From Gammaproteobacteria bacterium (GTDB taxonomy: Bacteria; Pseudomonadota; Gammaproteobacteria; Steroidobacterales; Rariloculaceae), in the NCBI GenBank assembly GCA_036381015.1, contig DASVDR010000025.1, positions 1 through 64,000 of the forward strand: a DNA stretch of 64,000 nucleotides, read 5' to 3'. The notes below the pieces were generated by a model. That model worked only from the letters and a program-made list of their open reading frames with translations, had not been told where the DNA came from and made no database searches. Within the stretch, counting starts at the first letter, position 1, and each line of letters begins with the position of its first letter. This document shows, piece after piece, positions 44,886 through 52,391 of this stretch. The position numbers and the translations under genes were made by a program.

Positions 44886-45818
44886 ATGACGAGCACCACG
44901 AAGATCAAGCTGCTTGCAGGCACCGCCTGGCTCGCGGCGGCAATCACGCCGCTCGGGAGCGCGCAGGAGGCTCGAGTCGTCGAGCCTTCGCCGGAAAAGC
45001 AGCGGATGATCGATCTCGGAATCGAGCACGAAACCGCCCTCGGGCTGTACGAGTACTTCAAGGAGCAAGCCGGCGGCGGCGATGCTCTGACGTGGGAGAA
45101 CGTCCCGGATTGGAGCGGTATCTGGACGCGCGAGGCGAGTCCGTTCTACTTCGACCCGGATCAGCAGCCCGGAACGCTGCCCACCGCAAAGCTCACGCCG
45201 GAGTACGAGCGCAGGCTGCTCGAGAAGCTCGAGAGGGTCGAGCAAGGCATCGAGTACGACCCGCTGAGCGCCTGCAATCCCGCAGGCATGCCGCGGTGGC
45301 TGGTGGAGCCGTTCTTGAGAGAGTTCATCGTCACGCCGCGGCAGACGTGGCTGATCAACGAGATGATGAACGAGGTGCGCCGCATTTACACGGACGGCCG
45401 CGGACATCCGCCGCCCGAGGACGCCTACCCGCTCTACGAAGGCGACTCGATCGGCTTCTGGGACGGCGATCGGCTCGTGATTCACACCGCGCAGATGCGC
45501 CCCGGGCAATATCAACGCATTCAGCCGGAGTACAGCGAGCAGATCGAGGTCGTCGAGATCTGGCACAAGACCGCCGACGACACGCTCGTCGCCGACGTGT
45601 GGGCTTACGATCCGCCGGCCCTGGTCGAGCCTTGGTACACTAGACAGGTGTACAAGAAGCTCTCGAACGACGACAAGAGCCTGAGAATCCGTTACTGGCA
45701 CTGCCAGGAGAACCAGAATAACGTCGTGATCGAGACGGAGGAAGGCACCTCCACCTTCCAGGACTTCACGTTTACCAAGAAAGACGATCGTCCGAGCGGT
45801 AACCAGGACGAGGAGTAG
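44886..45818 (+). CDS. Secreted protein of an xLxGxW-type family (member 1)
   Basis: The 310-residue protein has a signal peptide (KLLAGTAWLAAAITPLGSA-QEA) and is probably periplasmic. After about 50 helical residues the mature core begins NVPDWSGIWTREASPFYF. It later has GDSIGFWDGDRLVIHTAQMRPGQYQR, then EQIEVVEIWHKTADDTLVADVWAYDPPALVEPWYTRQVYKKL. These blocks align with the proteins at 46338-47114 and 48130-49002 (W at the start, R/K-x-G-Y/W, TE/VE-x-F/W, DP-x-x-L-x-x-P). I know no enzymatic activity for this type. GAGGAGA precedes the ATG; the DUF6152 gene follows after 5 bp, and a strong terminator closes the pair. Confidence 0.75.
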   Translation: MTSTTKIKLLAGTAWLAAAITPLGSAQEARVVEPSPEKQRMIDLGIEHETALGLYEYFKEQAGGGDALTWENVPDWSGIWTREASPFYFDPDQQPGTLPTAKLTPEYERRLLEKLERVEQGIEYDPLSACNPAGMPRWLVEPFLREFIVTPRQTWLINEMMNEVRRIYTDGRGHPPPEDAYPLYEGDSIGFWDGDRLVIHTAQMRPGQYQRIQPEYSEQIEVVEIWHKTADDTLVADVWAYDPPALVEPWYTRQVYKKLSNDDKSLRIRYWHCQENQNNVVIETEEGTSTFQDFTFTKKDDRPSGNQDEE

Positions 45819-45823
45819 AGGCA

Positions 45824-46225
45824 ATGACGAAAGCACTGGCAGGCACGATCGCTGGCTTCATGCTGCTCGGCGGCATGCTCGCGAGCGAAATCGCAGCGGC
45901 CCATCACTCGGCGGTGATGTTCGACGAGCAGAAGGAGATCACCGTCAGCGGCGTCGTGAAGGAGTTCCAATACACGAATCCCCACTCCTGGCTCCTCGTC
46001 GACGTCACGGGCGAGGACGGCACGGTCACGACGTGGGGCTTCGAGGCCGAGGGTCCGAGCACGCTGATGCGCGCGGGTATTCGCAGGAGCGACTTTACAC
46101 CGGGGACCAAGGTGACGATCACCGGCCATCCGATGAGGGATGGGCGTCCGGCCGCGCTCTGGGTGAAGGCGACGCGCGACGACGGCAAGGTGTTCGACCC
46201 GAGTAAGGGCTTCCAGGTTCGCTGA
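45824..46225 (+). CDS. DUF6152 family periplasmic protein
   Basis: The 133-residue protein has a signal peptide (GTIAGFMLLGGMLASEIAAA) and then the family signature AHHSAVMFDEQKEITVSGVVKEFQYTNPHSWLLVDV (residues about 26-61). A small OB-like beta-barrel ends GHPMRDGRPAALWVKATRDDGKVFDPS. The first mature residues are a histidine pair, a possible metal site. Function unknown; the family often occurs next to secreted proteins like its neighbours here. It is cotranscribed with the gene at 44886 and is followed by the terminator at 46270-46308. Confidence 0.82.
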   Translation: MTKALAGTIAGFMLLGGMLASEIAAAHHSAVMFDEQKEITVSGVVKEFQYTNPHSWLLVDVTGEDGTVTTWGFEAEGPSTLMRAGIRRSDFTPGTKVTITGHPMRDGRPAALWVKATRDDGKVFDPSKGFQVR

Positions 46226-46269
46226 GCCCGCGATGCGCCGCGAAGCATCGCGCGGCGCCAGGCAATTCC

Positions 46270-46308
46270 GGCGGCTCCGGTCCCGCGAGGGCGGAGCCGC
46301 CTTTTTTT
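46270..46308 (+). terminator. Strong Rho-independent terminator
   Basis: GGCGGCTCCG (46270-46279) pairs perfectly with CGGAGCCGCC (46292-46301) over 10 bp, followed immediately by seven T (46302-46308). It ends the 44886-46225 operon; the convergent gene stops at 46338. Confidence 0.9.
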
Positions 46309-46337
46309 CGGCCGGCGGCGCCCCTCGCAGCCGCTCC

Positions 46338-47114
46338 TCACCGAGCCCTGCAGGGCGTCGGATTCCAGCCGCTGCGATCCTCCTCCTTGCGGAAATTCGA
46401 GCTCGTGATGAACGGCGCCGCAAGGTATTCCGGGTCCTCGACGATGGTCTTCACGACGAGCCACTGCGAGCCGTCCGGATGGTGGAGCAAGTCGAAGTAC
46501 TCGGTGACGACGGCCTCGGCCCCGTAGGGGACGCCGTTCTTGCGGAGGTATCCGGGCTTCATCCCGGTGGTGACGACGTGGAGCGAGCCGTATACCGGGG
46601 GCCGGCCGCGCCCGCCGCCGTGCATGATCCACTCCGCCCGCGACACGCCTTGCCACGTGGGCTCTCCGGCCGGCTCCGGCACGTCGCCGAAATGGAGGAG
46701 CCGAGTCTGCCGCCCCGCGTCCGTCTCGATCCGGAGCGTCGAGCCGTCATCCCACGAAATGCGAATCCGCCCCGGCATCCGCATGATGTTGCCGACGCCG
46801 TAGGCCTTGCACGCGTTGCCTTCGGCCTCGTCGCGCGCCGGATCCCAGCTCTCCGCGGTCGCCTGCCCGGCCGGCGTCAGAGAGACGCCGGAGATGTCGC
46901 CCTTCGGCGGGGTCATCATCCGGAAGCGCCAATCCTCCGTGACGATCGATACCCATTGCCCCGTGAGATCGATCGGGGCCGCGTCCCGCGGACTCGCCGG
47001 GGCGGGCGGCCGGCCCCGCTGCGCGGCGGCGGGCGTCACGGCCGCGAGCCACAGCACGGCCAGGAGGCCGGCGGCCGCCGCCCTCGCGAACGCGTTCACT
47101 TGCAGAGCCCTCAT
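46338..47114 (-). CDS. Secreted protein of an xLxGxW-type family (member 2)
   Basis: The 258-residue protein has a signal peptide (AAAGLLAVLWLAAVTPAAA-QRG). The mature core starts IDLTGQWVSIVTEDWRFRM (about residues 48-66). It shares with the gene at 48130 the block GMKPGYLRKNGVPYGAEAVVTEYF, followed by WLVVKTIVEDPEYLAAPF, and both end with charged tails. TWQGVSRAEWIMHGGG in the middle lacks an obvious catalytic motif. It lies 7 bp downstream of the MBL-fold hydrolase gene on the same strand, so the three genes 49002 to 46338 likely form one operon. Function unknown. Confidence 0.78.
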   Translation of the reverse strand: MRALQVNAFARAAAAGLLAVLWLAAVTPAAAQRGRPPAPASPRDAAPIDLTGQWVSIVTEDWRFRMMTPPKGDISGVSLTPAGQATAESWDPARDEAEGNACKAYGVGNIMRMPGRIRISWDDGSTLRIETDAGRQTRLLHFGDVPEPAGEPTWQGVSRAEWIMHGGGRGRPPVYGSLHVVTTGMKPGYLRKNGVPYGAEAVVTEYFDLLHHPDGSQWLVVKTIVEDPEYLAAPFITSSNFRKEEDRSGWNPTPCRAR

Positions 47115-47121
47115 GTTCGTC

Positions 47122-48108
47122 CTACTCCTGCTCGCTCAGGCTGCGGTACGCCGCCTCGATGAAGCGCTCGGTCGTCCAGAAGCCGGACGTGGAGCCGTAG
47201 ACGGGATCGTAGTCGCGGGTCGGTCGGGCCGCCTTGACCTGCTCGAGCGTCATGCCCTCGTCGATCATGTGCTGAAGGCGATCGCGGACGACGAGCACCA
47301 TCTCTCGATAATTCAGCACGTCGCCGATGTTGCTGAGGCGCCCGTGCCCCGGAATCACGAGAGTGCCGCCGTCCTGGCCGTAGACGGGGATCATCAGGTC
47401 GACGATGTATTCGAGCGCGGCGACGAAGCCCTGATAGCTTCCGCCACCCTCGAGATCGATGACCGGATAGCTCGTCGTGGAGAACAAGTCGCCCACCGCG
47501 ATCACGTCCGAGCGGCGGAAGAAGACGATGCTGTCCCCGTCGGTGTGGGCGGACGGCAAGTGGATGATGCGGATCCCTTCACCGTTGAAGAACATCTGCT
47601 TCTCGTCGCCGAAAAACGTATTCGTCGGCCAGCCGGAGGACGGCAACGCCTGCTCACCCGTCGCCGAGCTGAGGCGCAGCAGAACGTTCTCGTGAGCGAT
47701 GAGCTGCGCACCGACGCCGGCGTCGGCGATCGCACCCTGCATGTTGCCGCCCGAGACCGTGCTTCCCGCCAGCCGAAGATTCGAGTTGCCGCCGGTATGG
47801 TCGGGATGGTGGTGCGTATTGACGATGTAGCGGATCGGCTTGTCGGACAGCTCGCGAATCGCGGCGATGATCTTGTCGGAGAGCGCCGCGTACTGCGTGT
47901 CGACCATCAGCACGCCGTCGTCCCCGGTCTGCACCGTGATGTTTCCCCCGGCGCCGACCAGCATGTAGATGTTGTCGCGGACTTTCAGCGTCTGCACCTC
48001 GACGTCGGTGAAGTCCCGTTGCGCCCGGGCCGGAGCAGCGGTGACGACGCCGAGAATCGCCAGCGCCCACAGCGCGGCCAATGCTTGCTTGTTCATTCGA
48101 AGCCCCAT
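47122..48108 (-). CDS. Secreted metallo-beta-lactamase-fold hydrolase
   Basis: The 328-residue protein (ATG also possible at 48096) has a signal peptide (ALAALWALAILGVVTAAPARA-QRD). The MBL core is complete: ITVQTGDDGVLMVDTQYA, the dizinc motif YIVNTHHHPDHTGGNSNL (about residues 96-113), a later histidine in LPSAHTDGDSIVFFRRSDVIAVGDLF, and the C-terminal TLVIPGHGRLSN. Glyoxalase-like and beta-lactamase-like members look alike at this level and I cannot name a substrate. It is sandwiched between two related secreted proteins, 7 bp from one and 21 bp from the other, suggesting joint action outside the inner membrane. Confidence 0.88.
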   Translation of the reverse strand: MGLRMNKQALAALWALAILGVVTAAPARAQRDFTDVEVQTLKVRDNIYMLVGAGGNITVQTGDDGVLMVDTQYAALSDKIIAAIRELSDKPIRYIVNTHHHPDHTGGNSNLRLAGSTVSGGNMQGAIADAGVGAQLIAHENVLLRLSSATGEQALPSSGWPTNTFFGDEKQMFFNGEGIRIIHLPSAHTDGDSIVFFRRSDVIAVGDLFSTTSYPVIDLEGGGSYQGFVAALEYIVDLMIPVYGQDGGTLVIPGHGRLSNIGDVLNYREMVLVVRDRLQHMIDEGMTLEQVKAARPTRDYDPVYGSTSGFWTTERFIEAAYRSLSEQE

Positions 48109-48129
48109 GCCGTCACCCTCGTCCCGCGC

Positions 48130-49002
48130 TCACTCGGCCTCGAGCGGCGGCGGAACCGGCAAGCGCTCGAGCGTCTCCATGTACTCGGGGTACATCGTCT
48201 TCGCGCCCCCCATGGCCGCCTCGAACGGGATGCCGTGCTTGCGCGCGTACTCCATCAGGAACGGGTTCTGGCCCGGCAGGTAGTGCGGGAAATACCCGTC
48301 CGGCAGCACGACCTCGACGACGCTTTCGCAGGGATACGCGCCGATCCGGCCGGCTTCGCTCAACACGTAATCCCGATTCCGGAAGAACGGCTCCTCCAGA
48401 TAGAGCGGATCCTGCACGAATACGTTCCAAGTCAGATGATTGCCGTGGCGGATGAAGTGCTCGGTGACGGTGGCTCGATCGCTGCGCGCCACGCCGTTGC
48501 GGCGTAGCCAGCCTTCCTTCAAGTGAGTCGTGGTCACTTTGAGGATACGGCCCACCCATTCGCCCGTGGAGAAGCCCATCGACGTATGCTCCGCGAACTC
48601 CGGCGGATGCGGGCGGCCGTCCATCCAGATCGTGCGCTGGGTATTCCACGCGAAGTGCTGAAGATGGATCGCGATCAGCTCCTGAGTCTCGGTGTCGATC
48701 TCCTCCCAGATGCGGATGTCCGCGAAGCTGTTGGCGTAGTCCGAAGGGTGGACGCGGCACTGGTAGTGAGGCAGCGAAAGGATCGATGCGCTCCAGCTCT
48801 GCGCGCGCAGCCGGTCGGCGTCGTTCAGGGGCAAGCCCGCGTAGTCGCCGAGCTCCGGCCCCGGTATGCGGTCCGGCCAATCCTCCGCATACGTCGCGCT
48901 CCACACGCCGGCGAGGTTCACCTGCGCGGCGGCCGGTCCCGCCGCTGCGGCGCCCAACGCAGCCAGCATTCCGGCCACCCCGAGACGGGAGAGGTTCAAC
49001 AT
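48130..49002 (-). CDS. Secreted protein of an xLxGxW-type family (member 3)
   Basis: The 290-residue protein has a signal peptide (LGVAGMLAALGAAAAGPAAA-QVN) and its mature chain begins at once with VNLAGVWSATYAEDWPDRIPG. The family block reads THLKEGWLRRNGVARSDRATVTEHF, then LTWNVFVQDPLYLEEPFFRNRDY. A single cysteine pair (HYQCRVHP and AYPCES) could form a disulfide. The region IWEEIDTETQELIAIHLQHFAWNTQRTIWMDGRPHPP also appears in shortened form in the protein at 44886 (DGRGHPPP). It is the first gene of the putative three-gene operon. Function unknown. Confidence 0.78.
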   Translation of the reverse strand: MLNLSRLGVAGMLAALGAAAAGPAAAQVNLAGVWSATYAEDWPDRIPGPELGDYAGLPLNDADRLRAQSWSASILSLPHYQCRVHPSDYANSFADIRIWEEIDTETQELIAIHLQHFAWNTQRTIWMDGRPHPPEFAEHTSMGFSTGEWVGRILKVTTTHLKEGWLRRNGVARSDRATVTEHFIRHGNHLTWNVFVQDPLYLEEPFFRNRDYVLSEAGRIGAYPCESVVEVVLPDGYFPHYLPGQNPFLMEYARKHGIPFEAAMGGAKTMYPEYMETLERLPVPPPLEAE

Positions 49003-49199
49003 GGCTCACTCCTCATGCCGGGCGGGTCCGAACCGACGGTCGTGCTCGACTCTTGGACTTCTTCTCCCGCCCCGCGCAAACCGCGCCGGTGCACGCGGCC
49101 TCCCTGATTTGCGCAAGATCATTCGACTGGGCCGCTTCGCGCGGCCTCGGCAATGCTAGCACACGCTCCCGCGGCGAATGGGCGCCGCGCACCCGGCAA

Positions 49200-50054
49200 T
49201 CAGAGGGCGGCCGTCATGACCGGCGCGGGCCCGGCAGCGACGACGCCGACGTCGCGCAGCATCGCGAATGCGGCCGCGGCTGCGGCGTCCGCGGGTAGGA
49301 TTCGAGGGGCCCAACGCGTGGCCGCGAGCCAGCGCGCCGCTTCGTCCGCCCGCAGCCCGTAACGGCGGGAGATTTCCGCGGCAGCGCCCGGCGATGCGGC
49401 GAGCTCGGACGCCGCCGACAAAGCCGACGTCACGGCGGCGGCGAGCGCAGCACGCTTCTCGGCAATCGCCGACAAGGACGCGCAGACGACGAACGCAGGC
49501 CACGGTGCCGCGAATTCGCCGATGCGCCGAAAAAGGCCCGCGTCGACGAGGGGCTGCGTCATGAATCGCTCCCAAAGGAAAACGTCCGCGGCTCCGCGCT
49601 CGAGCGCTTCGACGGCGCCGTCAACGCCGCCGACCGTCTCGAACGCGAGCTCCTCGGTCGGCCAACCCCGCGCTCGGGCGAGCGCAAAGGCCATCAGATG
49701 CGATCCGGACCCGGGCCGGCTGATCGCGTACCGCGCGCCGCGAACGTCGTCCACGCCAGCACAGCGTGACCCGGCGGGCACGTGAATGCCCCACAGCAAC
49801 GGCGTTTCGGTGTAAAGGCTAACGATGCGGAATGGCGCGCCGCCGGCGACGGCCGCCACGGCGGCCTCGCAGAGAAGCATGGCCACGTCGAGCCGCCCTT
49901 CGGCGAGCGCGGCGCTCATGACGCCGCTGCCGCCCGGGAAATCGCTCCACGCAGCGCGGATGCCGGCGCCGCCCAACGCGCCCGATTCGAGAAGCCGGAG
50001 CCAAGGCAGGTTGAAGTGCTCCGGCACGCCGCCGATCGCGAGTTCCGTATTCAC
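49200..50054 (-). CDS. Signal-less periplasmic-binding-protein-like protein
   Basis: The 284-residue protein starts at a GTG (MNTELAIGGVPEHFNLPWLRLLE) whose first bases overlap the EamA gene stop by 4 nt. It has the two-lobed NMT1/THI5-like or nitrate/sulfonate-binding fold pattern: LAEGRLDVAMLLCEAAVAAVAGG (about residues 52-74), RYAISRPGSGSHLMAFALAR (about 110) and AVEALERGAADVFLWERF (about 150). Such proteins normally feed ABC transporters and are exported, yet no signal peptide is present and no ABC genes adjoin. It could bind a metabolite in the cytoplasm or act as an enzyme; unproven. Confidence 0.75.
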   Translation of the reverse strand: MNTELAIGGVPEHFNLPWLRLLESGALGGAGIRAAWSDFPGGSGVMSAALAEGRLDVAMLLCEAAVAAVAGGAPFRIVSLYTETPLLWGIHVPAGSRCAGVDDVRGARYAISRPGSGSHLMAFALARARGWPTEELAFETVGGVDGAVEALERGAADVFLWERFMTQPLVDAGLFRRIGEFAAPWPAFVVCASLSAIAEKRAALAAAVTSALSAASELAASPGAAAEISRRYGLRADEAARWLAATRWAPRILPADAAAAAAFAMLRDVGVVAAGPAPVMTAAL

Positions 50055-50980
50055 ATGCCCTCCGGTGCGTGCGGCTCGGTCGCGCGGCCGGCGGATGCGA
50101 GCAGGCCGAGCGCGGCGAGAATCAGCACGATCCCCGTGCCCTCGGCGGCATTCGGCCGCTCGCCGAGCTGCAACCATGCCGAAACGACGCCGACGATCGG
50201 CACGATCAGCGAGCTCAGACCGCTGATCGTCGCCGGCAGGCGCTGCAGGATATAGAGCCACAGCAGCGTGGCGAGCGCCGTGCCGCCGACGGCGTTGTAC
50301 GCCAGCGCGCCGATGAAATACCCGCTCCATTCGACCGGCCGCTCCGCCACGATCAGCGCAGCGCCCGCCAGAGGAACGAAGCCGAATACCATCTGCCAGG
50401 CCGTCAGCGAGACGAGCTCGGCGCGGCCGCGAATCGGGATCTTCTTCGCGATCACGACGCTGATCCCCCACGAAAGACCGGCGCCGAGCGCGAGGAGGCT
50501 GCTCGCGAAGCCGGCGCCGGTGTCCCAAATCTCCAGCACGAGCACGAGGCCGGCGAGCGCGAGCCCGACCGCGGGCCACTGCCGTCCGTGCAGGCGCTCG
50601 CCGAGGAACGGCCAACCGAGCAGGATCACCCAGAACGGCATCGTGTACGCGAGCACGGCGCTTTTTCCCGCCTGGCCCACCGCGAGCGACCACGAGATCA
50701 GCCCGACGAAGCCCGTGGTCTGGAAGAGGCCGAGCAGAATCGTCTTGCCGACGTGCCGCGGCAGAAGCGGCGCGCGGAGCGCCGGCAACAACGCGAGCAG
50801 CACCAGCGCCCCGAGCCCGACGCGCAGCACGGCGAAATCGATCGGCCCGGCGTCGCGCAGCGCGAGCTTCATCACGACCCAGTTGTAGCCCCAGAGGAGA
50901 GCGAGCAGCCCGAAGGCGGTGAGAGGACCGGCGTCGGTGACGCGCGCGGTGGCGGCATCCGCGGAAGAGCTCATGTGCAT
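50051..50980 (-). CDS. EamA (DMT superfamily) transporter
   Basis: The 309-residue inner-membrane protein consists of two EamA repeats with about ten membrane helices. The first helix reads LTAFGLLALLWGYNWVVMKLALRDAG, the hallmark of RhaT/YdcZ-like exporters, followed by FAVLRVGLGALVLLALLPALR. The second repeat contains WGISVVIAKKIPI and ends PIVGVVSAWLQLGERPNAAEGTGIVLILAALGLL, the conserved ExxxxxxxxG helix. Family members export amino acids or metabolites. Its stop overlaps the start of the binding-protein-like gene (GTGA), an unusual partner. It starts 85 bp after the DUF1501 gene end. Confidence 0.88.
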   Translation of the reverse strand: MHMSSSADAATARVTDAGPLTAFGLLALLWGYNWVVMKLALRDAGPIDFAVLRVGLGALVLLALLPALRAPLLPRHVGKTILLGLFQTTGFVGLISWSLAVGQAGKSAVLAYTMPFWVILLGWPFLGERLHGRQWPAVGLALAGLVLVLEIWDTGAGFASSLLALGAGLSWGISVVIAKKIPIRGRAELVSLTAWQMVFGFVPLAGAALIVAERPVEWSGYFIGALAYNAVGGTALATLLWLYILQRLPATISGLSSLIVPIVGVVSAWLQLGERPNAAEGTGIVLILAALGLLASAGRATEPHAPEGM

Positions 50981-51065
50981 CCTGCAACGGGCGACGGCGC
51001 CCGGAACGAGATCCGAAAGCCGTCATGATGCCATTGCAGGCCGGCGGAAAGCTCGTGCGGCAGCG

Positions 51066-52316
51066 TCAGGCCTTCACAAGGCCGTCGAGCGGCGCGGCGG
51101 CCCTGCTCTCCGGAAACACGCTGCGCTCGAGCGCCGCGGCCGGAACGCCGAGATGCTCGCCGAGCACGCCCTTGAGCACCGACCGAAGGTCGAGGGTGGG
51201 CCGGAGGTCGCGCCCTTCGTAGAGATCGCGCGCAGCGAGGCCCGGCCAATCGGCGATCACGCGCCCGCCCTGTACGGCGCCGCCGAGCACGAACGCGGCG
51301 CCGGCGGTGCCGTGATCCGTGCCCCCCGTGCCGTTCGCCGCCGCCGTTCGGCCGAACTCGGTCGCGACGACGACGACGGTGTGCTGCCACGTCGTGCCGA
51401 GCGCCGTCTTGAACGAGCGAAGCGCAGCGTCGAGCGCGGCGAGCCGCAGGCGAAGCGCACCGCGCTCGTTCGCATGGGTATCCCATCCGCCGATGTCGAG
51501 GGCGGCCGCGACCGGCCCGTCGTTTCGAGCGAGGAAGCCGGCCGCGGCGCGGATGATCTCGCCGGATGCGGCGCGCGCACGACCGTTCGACGCAACGCGC
51601 CGTCGCCTTGCGCCGCGATCGCGTGCGCTCGGCGCCTGCATCGCGCTTTCGCTCGCGGCCTCGACGGGCAGAGCGGACTCCGCCGACAGCGCGTCGGCGA
51701 GGCGCCTGCCGAGCACGTCGTCGTGCGCGTAGAGATCCGACAGCCGATCGAGCGTGTCGTCGTCAACCGGCGGCAGCCGCGACGGGGACCACGAGATCAC
51801 GGGCGTCGCGCCCCGCATCACGAGCGGCACGTCGGGCCCGAGCGCAACACCGGGCGACGACGCGCGGCCTAACGGCAGCGCGCCGAGCGCCCGGTTGAGC
51901 CAGCCGTCCGGCAGCGCATACGGCCGTGCCGCGCCCGTCTCGAGCACGTTCTGGGCATCGAAATGGGATCGTTCCCGGTACGGCGTCGCGACGGCGTGCG
52001 CGACGCAAAGCTCGCCGGCCGCGTGGCACTCCGCGAGGAACTCGAGACTCGGGTGCAGCCCGAATAGATCGTCGAGCGCGAGGACGCCGCCGGACGCGCC
52101 CGGCGGAGGCAGTGCGAGATCGCTGCGCAGCGCCGCGTAATGCGGATCGCCGTATGCGGGCACGGCCGCGAGCCCGTCGAGCGCGCCGCGAAGCACGACG
52201 AACACGAAGCGCCGGTCGCCGCCCGTGCCCGCGAACGCGACCCGCGGCATCGCAAGCGCTCCGGCCGCCGCCGATGCCGCCGCGAGAAATGCTCTTCGAT
52301 CCCATCCGTTCATCAT
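51066..52316 (-). CDS. DUF1501 Tat-exported protein
   Basis: The 416-residue protein begins MMNGWDRRAFLAAASAAAGALAMPRVAFA, a Tat signal with the DRRAFL twin arginine. The DUF1501 core (sulfatase/phosphatase-like fold) shows FVFVVLRGALDGLAAVP (about residues 32-48), GLHPSLEFLAECHAAGELCVAHAVATPYRERSHFDAQNVLETG and WDTHANERGALRLRLAALDAALRSF (about 265-290). It ends with VVATEFGRTAAANGTGGTDHGTAGAAFVLGGAVQGG, carrying the conserved GTDHG. GGAGG sits 5 nt before the ATG at 52316, favouring it over one at 52328. It always pairs with DUF1800, as here. Confidence 0.92.
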   Translation of the reverse strand: MMNGWDRRAFLAAASAAAGALAMPRVAFAGTGGDRRFVFVVLRGALDGLAAVPAYGDPHYAALRSDLALPPPGASGGVLALDDLFGLHPSLEFLAECHAAGELCVAHAVATPYRERSHFDAQNVLETGAARPYALPDGWLNRALGALPLGRASSPGVALGPDVPLVMRGATPVISWSPSRLPPVDDDTLDRLSDLYAHDDVLGRRLADALSAESALPVEAASESAMQAPSARDRGARRRRVASNGRARAASGEIIRAAAGFLARNDGPVAAALDIGGWDTHANERGALRLRLAALDAALRSFKTALGTTWQHTVVVVATEFGRTAAANGTGGTDHGTAGAAFVLGGAVQGGRVIADWPGLAARDLYEGRDLRPTLDLRSVLKGVLGEHLGVPAAALERSVFPESRAAAPLDGLVKA

Positions 52317-52391
52317 CGAACCCTCCATCGAGCCTCGACCGTCCGGCCGTCGTCCCGCGCCGCCCCCGCGACGGCCGGACGACCGTCGTGC

